64,000 bases of DNA from Trebouxia sp. TZW2008 (taxonomy: Eukaryota > Chlorophyta > Trebouxiophyceae > Trebouxiales > Trebouxiaceae). The first letter of the stretch is position 1. Each line of letters starts with the position of its first letter. Below are positions 1 to 10,568 of this stretch, piece by piece. The stretch lies in assembly GCA_002118135.1 (NCBI GenBank), contig BDIU01000344.1, positions 1 to 64,000 of the forward strand, given 5' to 3'. The position numbers and the translations under genes are program-made. The notes below the pieces were generated by a model, which saw only the letters and a program-made list of their open reading frames with translations, did no database searches and was not told the DNA's origin.

Positions 1-780
1 TCATGTTGAACGCTCTTGAGTCTTGCATGCAGCGTTCAGCAAAACGGACGGCTCTGAAAAAAGTCCCGGGTAAGCATGAACGCTGCATGATCCTGTTGAA
101 GGCCACCAGCTTGTGTTGCTCTGCGCTGCATCTTTCAAAGCTTCACAAACAGCAGTCTTGTTGCTGCTGCGTCAGTGCCATGTTTCACCTCACAGGCAGC
201 TTGCATAGTTGAATGTACAGCCGTTCTCGCAAAGCTGCGTCTGGGCACTGCGAGCGTGCGTCCGCTTGCTCTTGCAGTTAGGTGACCGTGGGCGGGTTTG
301 CCCTCAGAGGAGGTTCAAAAGCAGTCGAAGATCACGGCCTCACATGAAGCAAGCTGCAACTTGAAGGCATGCTGTACTCGTACGTCAGAGGCCAGCTTCA
401 TTGACAGCAGAAAGCAAGCTTTGGGACCGACCTGGAAGGCGACCCGCTTAAGGCCTCTGCGCTGCAAACTCAAATTGCCAAAATGTGATACCCGGATTGT
501 AAATTCGACGGATTGATTGACTGAAATTGCAACGCCTAGTGACTAGGCATTCCCAACTTGGCACAGCACCGGCAAGCAGGATTTGCCTGTCATCGACAGC
601 GCGAGATCGTTCTGTCGCTAATCCAATCGACGCTGTAGCCAGGCGTCAGGGGCATGCCCCGCTGTGTGCGTGGAGTTCGCCTGCAGGAGAACAGGTGAGG
701 TCGGCAACAAGTTGCCAGCCTGGTTTTGCTGGTCCGCTTCGTAGACACGCGTACGCCTTGTTGCATCTGCTTCTCTGATG
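1..780. other. Left-edge region without a firm gene
   Basis: I see no recognisable protein in this stretch. Several short ORFs exist on both strands, but none shows family motifs. It probably holds the promoter, 5' UTR or first exons of the plus-strand gene that ends at 2946, or the tail of a gene outside the window. Confidence 0.4.
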
Positions 781-789
781 CAACGAGTT

Positions 790-2946
790 TCCTACTGCTG
801 CAGAGTCCTTGAAGACAGCGGAGGAGGTCAGTCTTGGAACAAATTTGCAACTGGACATGGTGCTGCAGTTGCCATCTTCCAGCATGAGGTATGCTTGGCT
901 GTGCAGTTTCACATTCTTGAACTTGCAAACATATCTGCTGTCGACAAGAGCTTCACCGACACTGTTGCGACCGAGCGGTTCGATGCAGCCGTTCTCTTAG
1001 CACTTCTTGTTTTTGCAGGTCGGTTTGGGGCTGCAGTCGCCAGTTTAGTGAGGGCGCTAGGGGATGGCAGGCTGGGTGAGCTCACAACTGTTGATGGGAC
1101 GGCAGCACAAGCGCTGCAGGACCTGGTCGATGGCCTCGAGACCTGCGTACGTCCTGTGCAGCTTCGACTGATGGTCGAGAAGCTGGTGAGGAAGTTCAAA
1201 GCTGAGTGGAGGCAAGAGCTGTGCGAACAAGCTCTTGGCAAGTGCCAAAAATCACTCCTCCAGGGCAACAAGTCGGTGCTCGATATCATTGTTCACCACA
1301 TAATGCAGGCAAGTAGCTGCTTCCCGCCAGACACCCTTTGCATTTGCGATAGCATGAGCAAAGCTGCTGGTGCTGTGAAAGTTGGCACTGGCAGCTGCTG
1401 TGGCTGCAATCTGCATGTTGCCAAATGCTGATCTGTTTGACTGCAAGCCTGTAGGACGCAACAAGCCATACCTTGCTAGCATCGATCTGTAGCTGCTGCC
1501 GCTGACTGGTGCCTTTTGTGTACCAGGGGGGGATGTTTGCATCTGGAGAGGACAGAGCTAGCATGGGCCTTGGAATGGCTCAGCCATCAGTAAAACAGGC
1601 CCCAGAGGTGCTTCTTTCTGTTATGCAGGCAGCTCTGCTTGCCAATCTGTTTGCTGGCTGAACAGCTTTGCTTGCAGCTTGTGCTGCAGTCTTTCCTATG
1701 CCATGGCCATAGTGACTGTAGTTCCCTGCATCAGCCAATGAGCATGCGTGTACAATCTGCATTTTACTACTCTTGCGATTTCTTGTCCTGCAACAGCTTC
1801 TTCCAGGACATTAAGGTTGCCTGCTTCCAGCCCTGTGACCGCTATCAAGCACAACATGGAGCATAGTGTCCCAGCAACTGGTGTAGGTTGACTGCTGCAG
1901 TTATACCACAGTACCACCCTCTTGCTGTGACAAAGCAATTGCATGTTGGATGCAAGGCTGCATAGCCAAGCATTGTTCCATGCACAGCTGTCACGCTGCA
2001 TATGCTTTGGATTGCCACCTCTGCTGCTGCTGGTGGTGTTGACAAGCTATGCTGAACCTTTGCTGTCTTTCTTACTCAAGCTGAGACGCCAACACCACTG
2101 CCACCATCACAAAACTTTGCCCAGCAAGCTGCCAGTACTTTGTTGGCTTACTGTGCCCTTGCTCAGTTGCTCATTGCCATGCTGGGTTGCATGAAGTGGG
2201 GCTTGCAGCAGCACTCGCTTTGCTCCTCCATGTGTGGCTAGAATTGTTAGCAGAATGTACAGGGCTTGCATGGTCCTTGTCTGAGCTTGCAGGTCTGGCA
2301 AGCATTGCGACGCACAGCTGCAGGTGGAGGCTTGCAGATCTAGTGGCGCAACTCACTAAAAGCAAGGTCGACGGCTGCACTCGTCACATAGAGGTTGTGA
2401 ACAGTAGCTTGTGTGTGATATCTGCAGGCAGACAGGCTGGGCTTCCTCAAGCAGCCCCAGAAACTTGACGTACTGCAGGCAGAGGTGGGTGAGGCAGCTG
2501 TGCTCGCAATGGCCAGAGCAGACTCCATAACTTCTCAGGCCAGCACAGGCTCTGTCAGGTCACAGACTAGCACAGATGTGGAGATCGCACTTGACAAGCA
2601 CTTAGATTTTCTGCTCAATGACAATGCCGCAGAGGACGACTCCTGCACGACATCATCCAACCTATGCTCGCAATCCGCTGCCTCACATAGCCCTGAGCCT
2701 CCTGGTGCACTGACTACACCACAGACGCAAAACAGATCCAGCGCAGCGCCTCAGCCAACAGAAGACTCCATGCTGAGTGAGGCATTCTGGGATGGCTTAG
2801 CTGAGGTGTTAGGCATGTTCATCAACGAGCACACTGATGGGTTGGATGAGATTCAGTCACCCCTCTGCGCTAGTCCTGAGGCAGGCATGCGCCCCAGTCT
2901 GACCTCAAGCCAGTTGAGGCAGATCCTCTTGGCAGACAGCCCATAG
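790..2946 (+). CDS. Unrecognised intron-containing gene, 5' end not resolved
   Basis: I do not recognise the product. Two stretches look coding. An exon at 1019-1308 encodes a helical segment rich in charged and leucine residues (it includes LMVEKLVRKFKAEWRQELCE). A final exon at 2428-2946 starts ADRLGFLKQPQKLDVLQAEV, continues as a Ser/Thr/Gln-rich low-complexity tail and ends in TAG. Probable intermediate exons begin at 1527 (GGMFASGEDRAS) and near 2332-2367 (LADLVAQLTKSK, donor AAG/GTCGAC), which joins the last exon in phase 0. Short exons near 790-831 and 869-888 may precede. The 1308 donor appears to be GC (CAG/GCAAGT). It is convergent with POLA2. A helical scaffold or adaptor protein fits, but that is only a guess from composition. 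Confidence 0.55.
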
Positions 2947-3736
2947 TTAGGCAGTGCTGTTGATAGGACATGCAGTTTGTATTGTGGAGGTACAGCTAGC
3001 AGCCCTTGCGGCATGATGATGACTCTTCTGACTTGATGACTGACATTTGAATCCAGTCCGTATGCTATCTAGTGTTGAAGCAGCATCTTACCGTTGACAT
3101 TGAACCACTCATCATGTTGTACTTCAGTGATGTATTTTGATGTTGCTGCAGTCAAGACTAAGATGCAGCATTGAATATACCTCTTCGTGCAACAAAAAGC
3201 CGTGTACACATAAGCTGACGATGACTCTTGCTGTTGTGTAAGACCCCAAGCTCAACAAGTTGTCATGTGGAAGTAGACCTACTGCTGCTGTGCTCTTAAA
3301 AGTTTGCAATATACACAATGGCATTATGAAGAGCTGCTGCAACTCTGCCCAAAAAAGCATCAGTTCTGCAACAAAGCTGATCTTTCACAACATTGCGCCT
3401 GACTTCAGCTTGTAATGACTCTACACTGTAATGACTATGTCTCAATGGTCATCATTACTTGCGCAGTCCTGGGTTCACCAGCCTCTGTTGATGCAAGGGC
3501 AAGCAGACAAGTCTATCGACTTCACAACAAGGGCAATCAGCGTTTTGGGCATGACTGGCTGTGCGCTGGCAGCAATGTGCTGATCAGTATCCAGTCAAAG
3601 ACCAGGAGAGTGCTGCACCCTTTAGGGTCACGGCAGTGCATACTCATCAGTGGAATGCTGTATATGCACACAATGATGCACTACAGTTCGTCAGCACTAC
3701 AAATGTCTATAACAGCTACTGTAACAATGGCCTCTA
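2947..3736. other. Convergent intergenic region
   Basis: This 790-base stretch lies between the stop of the unrecognised plus-strand gene and the stop of POLA2. It should contain both 3' UTRs and polyadenylation sites. I see no supported gene in it. Confidence 0.6.
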
Positions 3737-6700
3737 TCAAACTCGAGTGACGGTGACTTTGCAGCGTGTGTGAACATTATGGGCAAAATTGCCTTTGCTT
3801 GCTGCCTGGTCATCTTTGTCAGGGCCAATCTGAAAAGTCGTGAAAGTGCCTCCACCTGCACCCTTGGTCAGTCTACCAGGATTCACACACACTACTTGAG
3901 CATTTGCCTGAGCTGCATTTGCTGCAGCTGGGGTTGAGTCTGCTGCTTGTGGAGGGCTCTTGGGGAGAGGTACCAGCTTGGCAAAGGGGTTGAGGTCTGA
4001 GGGGAGCAGCAAGATGTCTGGTGTGACTGGTAGCTGCAGGTGGTTGGCTAGGCTAGTGTCTAGCATCGCTCCAGGAGATGAAGGATACAAGGGATAGTAA
4101 CTGCAAAACAGCAAAAGTCATTTAAAGACAATCATGTGGTACCAAACCGTGTGACAGTCATTGGAATATGGACTTTGTACAAGGTCATTGTGCCTGTTGC
4201 CTGTGCATGTGTATGCAACACTTGCGAGACTGCAGCATAAGTCAACCTGTTCAGCACAGTTGTACAGGTCAGATTTCAAAGGCTGAAGCGAGCAGCATCT
4301 GCTTTACAAAGATTTCCGCAGGCTATTTCAGCCTGCAGCAGCGCTTTGCAATGACTTATGTCAAGCAAGGTTGGATGCAAGATGGTGCTCGTATCTTACT
4401 TGAACAAAGCGTAGCATGGCACCTTTGCTGTCGCAACAGGTGATGATACTAACACATTCCAGCATATGTGCTAGGTGAGTGTGGCCCAAGTCCTGTCTTG
4501 CCAAGCAGGCTTGTTCTGAGCGTCTTTGTAGAGACGTCTAAGTTCCGCCCCAACAGGTGTGCTTACACAAATCGTATGCAAGCAAAAAGGCCTAACGCGT
4601 TGCCCACTCACTGCTGTGTCATATCTTGCTTGGCATGGACAAAGTATGGCATGGTACCTGTGCTGGCCCAGCAGGTGTGATTTCTTTAGCATGCATAAAG
4701 TGTGGAGTTACTGCTGTGTCGTGTTGTCTGAACATCAGCAAAGTGTAGCATGACACCGTTCCTGTCCCATCAGGTATGCCCACACAGGTTGGATGCAAGC
4801 AGGAAACCCATGCGCAATGCGCATTGACTGCAGTGCCAAGTCTTTCTGAGCATTGAACAGGGTGAAGCATGGCACCTGTGCTGTCCTTGCAGGTGTGCTT
4901 AGACAGCCTAAAGGCAAGCAGAGTCTCTGTACGCAATGCACAATTACTGCTTTGTCACAGCATGGAGCAGGGTGTGGCATGGCACCTTTGTTGTCCCAGC
5001 AAATGTGCTGCCAAACCAGGCAGACGGTCTCCTTGAGAGCCTTTCTGCAGCTCCTGCCCACTGAGATGCTTCACCACATCGCTTGTCACAGTCCCCACCA
5101 CCACTCCATTACAGGCAAAGGTGGCAGGGTTGGGCAGAAGAGTGAACTGGCTGGGGTAGGCGGTGGCCACAGCTGCTGCTGGCAGTGCTGGCTGTGGGAA
5201 GACTGGATGGTGTTGCACGTCTCTGGTGGATGGTACTAGTGCAACTTGACACTTGCTGCCTGCCCCTTCAAGGAACTGATCTATCCTGTCAATGACCTGC
5301 ATGCCCATTGCCTTTGTTGGGACTTGTTGGCAAAGCTCAGGCACAAACGGAGAAATCTAATGCACCTCATGCAGTTCTCCAGCAAGCTGGCGCAAAACTG
5401 CTTGCTTCTGTGTCCCACGATGGCACATGCATGCCGATATGCTTTGGTCGAGCTACAATGTATGCATGATATAAAATGTGCAGAGCTGCATGCATGTATT
5501 TGTACATGCCCAGGTGATGACCAAAAAGGCAACACCATGCTTGAGCGAATGACACCTGTGCAGCAAACAGATCTGCGTACGACTCCTGCAGCGTGCCCGC
5601 TTGTATATGTGGGTGGTCAGCATCCACAAAGGGTCCCAGCAGCACCAGCACATCAGGCGGCTGCTGACTGCAGTGATCTAGCAAGGCCTGCAAGGGCTCG
5701 TACTCAGCATTGTCTTTGCTGCTGAAAGGGCCTGCTGCTACCACCATGCTCAAGCCAGCTGCTCCTGTAGCAGCCAAAGTGACTTATAGCTCCAGCATGC
5801 TGCCGTCTTGCCTTGCAAACAGGCAAGCTTGTATCACATGCCAAGGCTTCAAGACGCACAGCTCGTAATGCATGCAAACTGAAAAGAAGCAGATACTAGC
5901 TGATTTGCGCGATGTCAATGGACGCTGCAAGCATGCTGACAGCGCTGGAACACTGCATGAACAGGAGAAAAAGATACTGTGTGGGTACACGGTGTCCACA
6001 AAGCCTGCCAATTGCGTTTTAGCAAGACTTGAGTTGTCAACACCTTCACATTGGACTTGCTTTGACTCCATGGCGAGTGCTGCTGATGCAATGGCAAGAG
6101 GCGCACATTGCAGATGTCACGATCCCAATCATGATGAGTGCTAAGAATGCAGCTGCCAGCAGATGCTTACCTGTGGCTTGTGCAGCCTGTTGCAACCCGC
6201 TTGTGCTGTTCAGCTGCATGGGCGGCACAACAGCGGTGTACACCTCATGGGCCACAATGCAAGCACCAGCAGTATTGCTCCCCTTCACTACCACAACCTG
6301 CCATATGGCAGCACACCAGTGAGCCATCCATGTATCAGCACATTTGGTACAGGCCTTTCAATCATTTACACCGTTGTAGCAAGGCTGGCAGGCTGATGTC
6401 TGAGTCATCACATGCAAAGTGTGGCTCTCTGTGCACGCTTTGTGAAGCAGTAGAGCGTTTTGAGATGCTGCCAAGATGACATACCTGACCTGGAAACAGC
6501 TTGTAACTATTAAGCCTGCTCAGGTCCAGCTTGGTGCGCATGCCATTAGACAACTCAACACTGCCCTCTAGGAGGATGCTCCGCTCATTGAGTCGGCCTT
6601 CACTGTCACAGCAGATGCGCCCGACCATTAGCACAGGCTCCTGCAGCCGTTTGGACATACATGTTCTCTGGTGAACTACAACAGACAACTGGGCATACGT

Positions 6701-8161
6701 GTTCTCTGATGAACCACAACAGACATCTGGGCACACCTAACTCTTATAAACTAGAACAACCATTTGGACACAGGTGTTCTCTTGTGAACCACAAGAGCCA
6801 AGTTTGCATGCCTGTTCCCTGAACACACTATCTTCAATTCGTGCGCACCTGCTCTCTAATGAATCCCAACAGCAAGACAAGCAGACACACTCTAACACAC
6901 ACTGTTGTGTTGATGAGCTGTCTCCAAACATGGCATGCTATGAACAGGTTCTGCCGGTGTGCAATTTTGTCAGAGGCTTCTCAAGCGTTGGTCTACTCTT
7001 TGAAGCTGTGTAAGTGTGCACTGGCAGTTTGTGTTGGCCTACACAAATGCTGCATGCATGAACACATCTGCATGATACCTGACAGGCTGCATAGACAGGA
7101 TGGCTTGGATGGCAGCCAGTGACATCCTCAAAGGCAGCTGCAAAGTTTGCAATGCAGCCATCTAGATAGTTGACCTGCAAGAACACACTGTCAGAACGCA
7201 ATTAAGTAGCTGCAATTAGCAGCAAAAGAAATGGAAGCCCAAGGTCTACTCGTGAAAATTCAAGCTGCAGCGCAGTGCGCAGCCTAAGATTCACTGAATT
7301 ATATTCTTGAGTACCTTATCTTGCAGGCGGTCAACCATAAAGTGGCTTGAGGTAGGTACCCCAGCACCAATTTGAGACACTGTGCATCTGAGAGACTCAG
7401 CCATGTCCATATCCTGCACGAGATATCTTCTAGTTGCTGGCATTTTAGCTGGAGGTGCTTTTGCTGAATTTGGCATCTGTGTATACCTGGTCAGCGCCCT
7501 CAAACCTCAAGTGGGCATGTAGAGTGGTGACAGTCTCGCCTTTCTGCAGTCACCAATATTCAGGAATACAAGCGTGGAACTTTGCAAAGCTGTGGAGTAT
7601 AGCTAGATGCTTCACCTGCAAGCGGTGGGAAAAGCTGCTTGACTCAGCTTTGATAGCAGATGGCTGCGCCACCTTTGCAGCTTGAACCTGCTTGGCAGGA
7701 GTTTGACGGGGCCTTTTGGCATTGCTGGCATCTGACAGGACGCCGGGAGACACACTGCACAGAGGGCTGGATTGCAGCGCGCATTTGATGCATGATTTCA
7801 CATCATGCATGCACTTACTCATCACAGCTGTTCCCTTCCCAAGCAAGACTTGCAGCCTCTGCCTTGGGTCTCTTGCGGCCGCTCTGATTCAGGCTGCTGC
7901 AAAAGGCGTTGATGTCGCTGCTGCTGACTACCCCAATTGCAACAGCCCTGCGCAGCATGATAGTAAAAAGCGTTTTTGGCGCTCTGCAGATCGGCACAGC
8001 GCTACAGCGTACTTTGTGATAGCAAATGCCTCGAACGCGTTGACAACATCCTCTGCTGATAGCCCCAAGCGTTCTGCTACAGAAGCGCATTTCTGCGCTT
8101 GGCCACTCGTTTCCAGGTCATACTGTCTTCCCTTAAACTTCGCGATCAACTGATCAAGCAT
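3737..8161 (-). CDS. POLA2: DNA polymerase alpha subunit B (primase-polymerase complex)
   Basis: This is the B subunit of the nuclear DNA polymerase alpha-primase complex, which primes DNA replication. Hand-built exons (high to low): 8161-8013, 7947-7819, 7754-7616, 7543-7487, 7413-7315, 7174-7079, 6640-6485, 6297-6171, 5764-5556, 5335-4986, 4100-3737. All phases close and give 624 residues (human 598). Family signatures are the small N-terminal helical domain (from MLDQLIAKF), the OB-fold region (VLMVGRICCDSEGRLN, LFPGQ) and the inactive phosphoesterase domain (VVAAGPFSS, DVLVLLGPFVDADHP, VALVPSTRDVQHHPVFPQP). The C-terminal block reads YYPLYP, VTPDILLLPSDLNPFAKL and CVNPGRLTKGAGGGTF. The last intron (4985-4101) is swollen by tandem repeats. 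The start codon is the first ATG in frame with the helical domain; an ATG 48 nt upstream (8209) is also in frame. Confidence 0.95.
4410..5030 (-). repeat. Degenerate tandem repeat of about 115 bp in POLA2 intron 10
   Basis: The intron after POLA2 exon 10 consists largely of about six imperfect copies of one unit. On the plus strand the recurring core reads like GCATGGCACCTGTGCTGTCC followed by a CAGGTGTGCT-like stretch. Core positions are near 4432, 4553, 4671, 4772, 4890 and 5000, so spacings are about 100-120 bases. The copy at 4975-5010 overlaps the real 5' splice site of exon 10, so the unit includes exon end plus donor. Confidence 0.75.
6650..6870 (-). repeat. Minisatellite beside the 3' splice site of POLA2 intron 6
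   Basis: Four imperfect copies of a 45-75 base unit (core ATGTTCTCTGGTGAACTACA on the plus strand) start near 6655, 6702, 6775 and 6848. They sit directly upstream, in gene direction, of POLA2 exon 7. The coding sequence is not affected. Confidence 0.6.
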
Positions 8162-9102
8162 AGCGACGGAGCTGAGGCTGTCTAGGCTGCAAAGCTGTGA
8201 CCTAATCACATTTTGCGCTCTGTTCTCTAGCAGTGTGTGAAAACATCTTGTGTAATGTCGTCATGTATCAGAAGGCGTGCGATTCGCAGGTTGCTGAAAG
8301 TGTCCTGAGTTTCACGACACAGCCCACTTGGTTAGTAATTTTTGGCAAAAATGCTTGCTTGCACCACCTGGCAACACTGCAACACAGAGCTGGACTTGGT
8401 CAATTTGTATCCGCTTGCAGAGAGCCATCACAAAGCAGAACACAGTGTTGCAGCATGATCTTGCCTTGGTTCGGCAAACTTGAAACACAGTGCATATATG
8501 CAAGAGCTTGCTGAAGTCCCTCTAGCAAGCAAATCTTGACCAGCCCCATCAGGTGCACAGATTGCTGTAATTGCTGTCATAGAATCATAGAACCAGGGGT
8601 GAGTGGAGTCTTTCATTTGTCAGTTACAGCTACCTTGGAGACAGGAGCAAGCAGCGCGCATCTAGACTTGTGGGCATTGCACCTCCAAACTTGTCCACAG
8701 ATACCAACGCTCTATATATGACCCCATGTTGCAGCATGTAATTTTAGCCCAACGACACCCAAAGCATCCTATGCAGCAATTTGGACATGTGGGGCAGGCT
8801 CAACCAGGCTGGCACGGGCTGTGGCGCACAGCTTAATGGCAGCTCAGTGCTTTGCTTTAGGAGGGAAAGGGTGCCGTTCTGCCACTGAACTGCACTGCAT
8901 GTGGATGTTTGGTCCAACACACTGCTAATCCAGCTGACTCTGTTGTCTACAGAATCGCTGGCCCTGCAAGTTACATGATGTTAAAGCATGCAAGTAGGTG
9001 AATCAGCAAAATGTATGGCACTTACCTTTACTGTGCCACAGCAAAGGCTCTGGCTGGTCTGATGGCCCATGCCGTCACACACGATGACCCACATTGGCTG
9101 AA
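8162..9102. other. Gap between POLA2 and the cyclin; no confident gene
   Basis: The 940 bases hold the POLA2 promoter and probably the 3' UTR of the minus-strand cyclin. A minus-strand ATG at 9094 opens a short frame (MWVIVCDGMGHQTSQSLCCG) that ends at a good donor (GTAAGT). A second open stretch follows at about 8950-8745. The two do not join in phase and I recognise neither. A small gene is possible but not supported. Confidence 0.35.
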
Positions 9103-9980
9103 TCATTCTGCATCCTCTTGACTATCAATCATGTCCATCAAAGCAAGTGACACAGACTCCACATGCTGCTGATTCACTCCAAGAGCTTCCCATTTTGTTG
9201 AGAACATGTGACTGGGCGCACCAGCCATCTCAAAGGCTGCCTCAAGGCTGGCAGCAGCAATGTCAGCTGGCTCAAAGACCAAAGAGATGTTTGTGTATAC
9301 CAGACTATCATTAAGAAGCGCAAGTGCCATTTGCACCAAGCTATGAGTGACACCCAAAAATTTGCTGAAATTCAGGACATATCTATGAGGATGCTCAACA
9401 ACTATATCAAAGTTGATTGTCCGCAGCAAAAGCTGCTCATCAACAATGAGTATCTGTTTCATGGCATAGTACTCCTGGCCAACCAGTATAAGACTATCTG
9501 GCTGCAGGTCATGCTGCTGCCTCTGAGCAGCTTGTGTATCAGAACTTGTACTTGCAGCAGGTGCTGCTACGAACAGCACAGTGTTCAGCAGATCGTTTGT
9601 ACGCACGCTTGCCTGGACAGACACACAGCGCTTGCTACAGCTTTGTTTCATGTTTGTAGCCAGGTGCCATCTGTATTTGGCTGTTCCTACCTCCTCGACT
9701 TTGCAAGCCAAGAACAGACACGCTGTTGCAAGTCTCCTCACGCAGAGCGCCAGCAGGAAAGGCAGAAAAAGATTGCGTCAGCCACTATAAGCTCTGCCAG
9801 TACTTTCTGCTGCAGACTTTACAGCGGTAACCTTACAGGATCAGCAGACATCTCTGGACTCAATTGCTTGAACCGGTGCAAAAAGACCAAAGCTGTTCCG
9901 ACAGGTTGAAACGGAAGACGCAGCATGTCTCCGCTGTGTCTGATCAGACGCGATATCTTCCGATACGTAACACAGACCAT
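9103..9980 (-). CDS. Transcription-type cyclin (cyclin Q/L/K-like)
   Basis: This is a regulatory subunit for a cyclin-dependent kinase of the transcription or ciliary class (CDK9/10/11/12-type). Exons 9980-9832, 9736-9691 and 9612-9103 close in phase and give 234 residues (human cyclin Q has 248). The first cyclin box is visible as VGTALVFLHRF followed by ATACLFLACKVEE. The second half has FDIVVEHPHRYVL and SLVFEPADIAAASLEAAFEM. The first exon uses a weak donor (AAG/GTTACC), chosen because it alone keeps the frame through RRLATACLFLA. The length and the lack of an RS tail favour cyclin Q (partner of CDK10), but cyclin L or K cannot be excluded. The ATG at 9980 was chosen because an in-frame stop lies just upstream. 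Confidence 0.8.
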
Positions 9981-10568
9981 TTGGCCGTCGACTTGTTACT
10001 GCTGTGGCAAAGTGACGAGCACACGCCGAATCGGCACAGATGCTACAGCTGCGTCAAACACTTCGAGGACAGATCGCAGCACTCAAGCACCACCAGGGCG
10101 TTTTCACAAGCCAGTTCTCAACTTGCCCTGTGCTGATTTTCAAATGAACCAAACAGTGAGCAGAGCTCGATCGAATGTGAAGTCGTTGATGGTGATCGAG
10201 AAACTTACACGCTTCGCATGCGCCATATGTCATGTGAGCCTGGGACAAGATACAAGTGATGAGCGATCAGGTTTGCCTGCTCCTTAGCCCATGTCATCCA
10301 GAAATACTGCGTGAAATAAGCTCTTTCGAGTCAAACTGGACAGCATGAACCCAAGGCCCGGCCATGGCGGCCATCCCCCTGCAATCAATGCTGCCAGCAC
10401 CCTGCAACAGTTTGACTCAAACAAAAAGATTGGCTGACTCGCAGCTCAAGAAAATACTTACTTCTACAAGGCTACTTTGTCTGCTACCAAGCAAAAAACG
10501 AAACCCCACCAACACACAACAGCTCACAAAAACAGCAGGGCGGCCTGCTGCACTCTTGAAATGCTGCA
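9981..10568. other. Intergenic region between cyclin and Kir channel
   Basis: The 588 bases separate two minus-strand genes and should hold the Kir 3' UTR and the cyclin promoter. I see no supported gene here. Confidence 0.5.

Noticed and set aside
590..928. Minus-strand ORF near the left edge
   Set aside because: Composition is like antisense of repeats and no motif is seen.
778..1431. One continuous 217-residue protein
   Set aside because: The frame crosses clear acceptor (TTTTTGCAG at 1018) and donor (1308) sites. Only 1019-1308 looks coding.
8745..9094. A PP2C-like or other small gene (MWVIVCDGMGHQ)
   Set aside because: The aspartate-glycine motif is too short, the two open pieces do not join in phase, and no further family motif is present.
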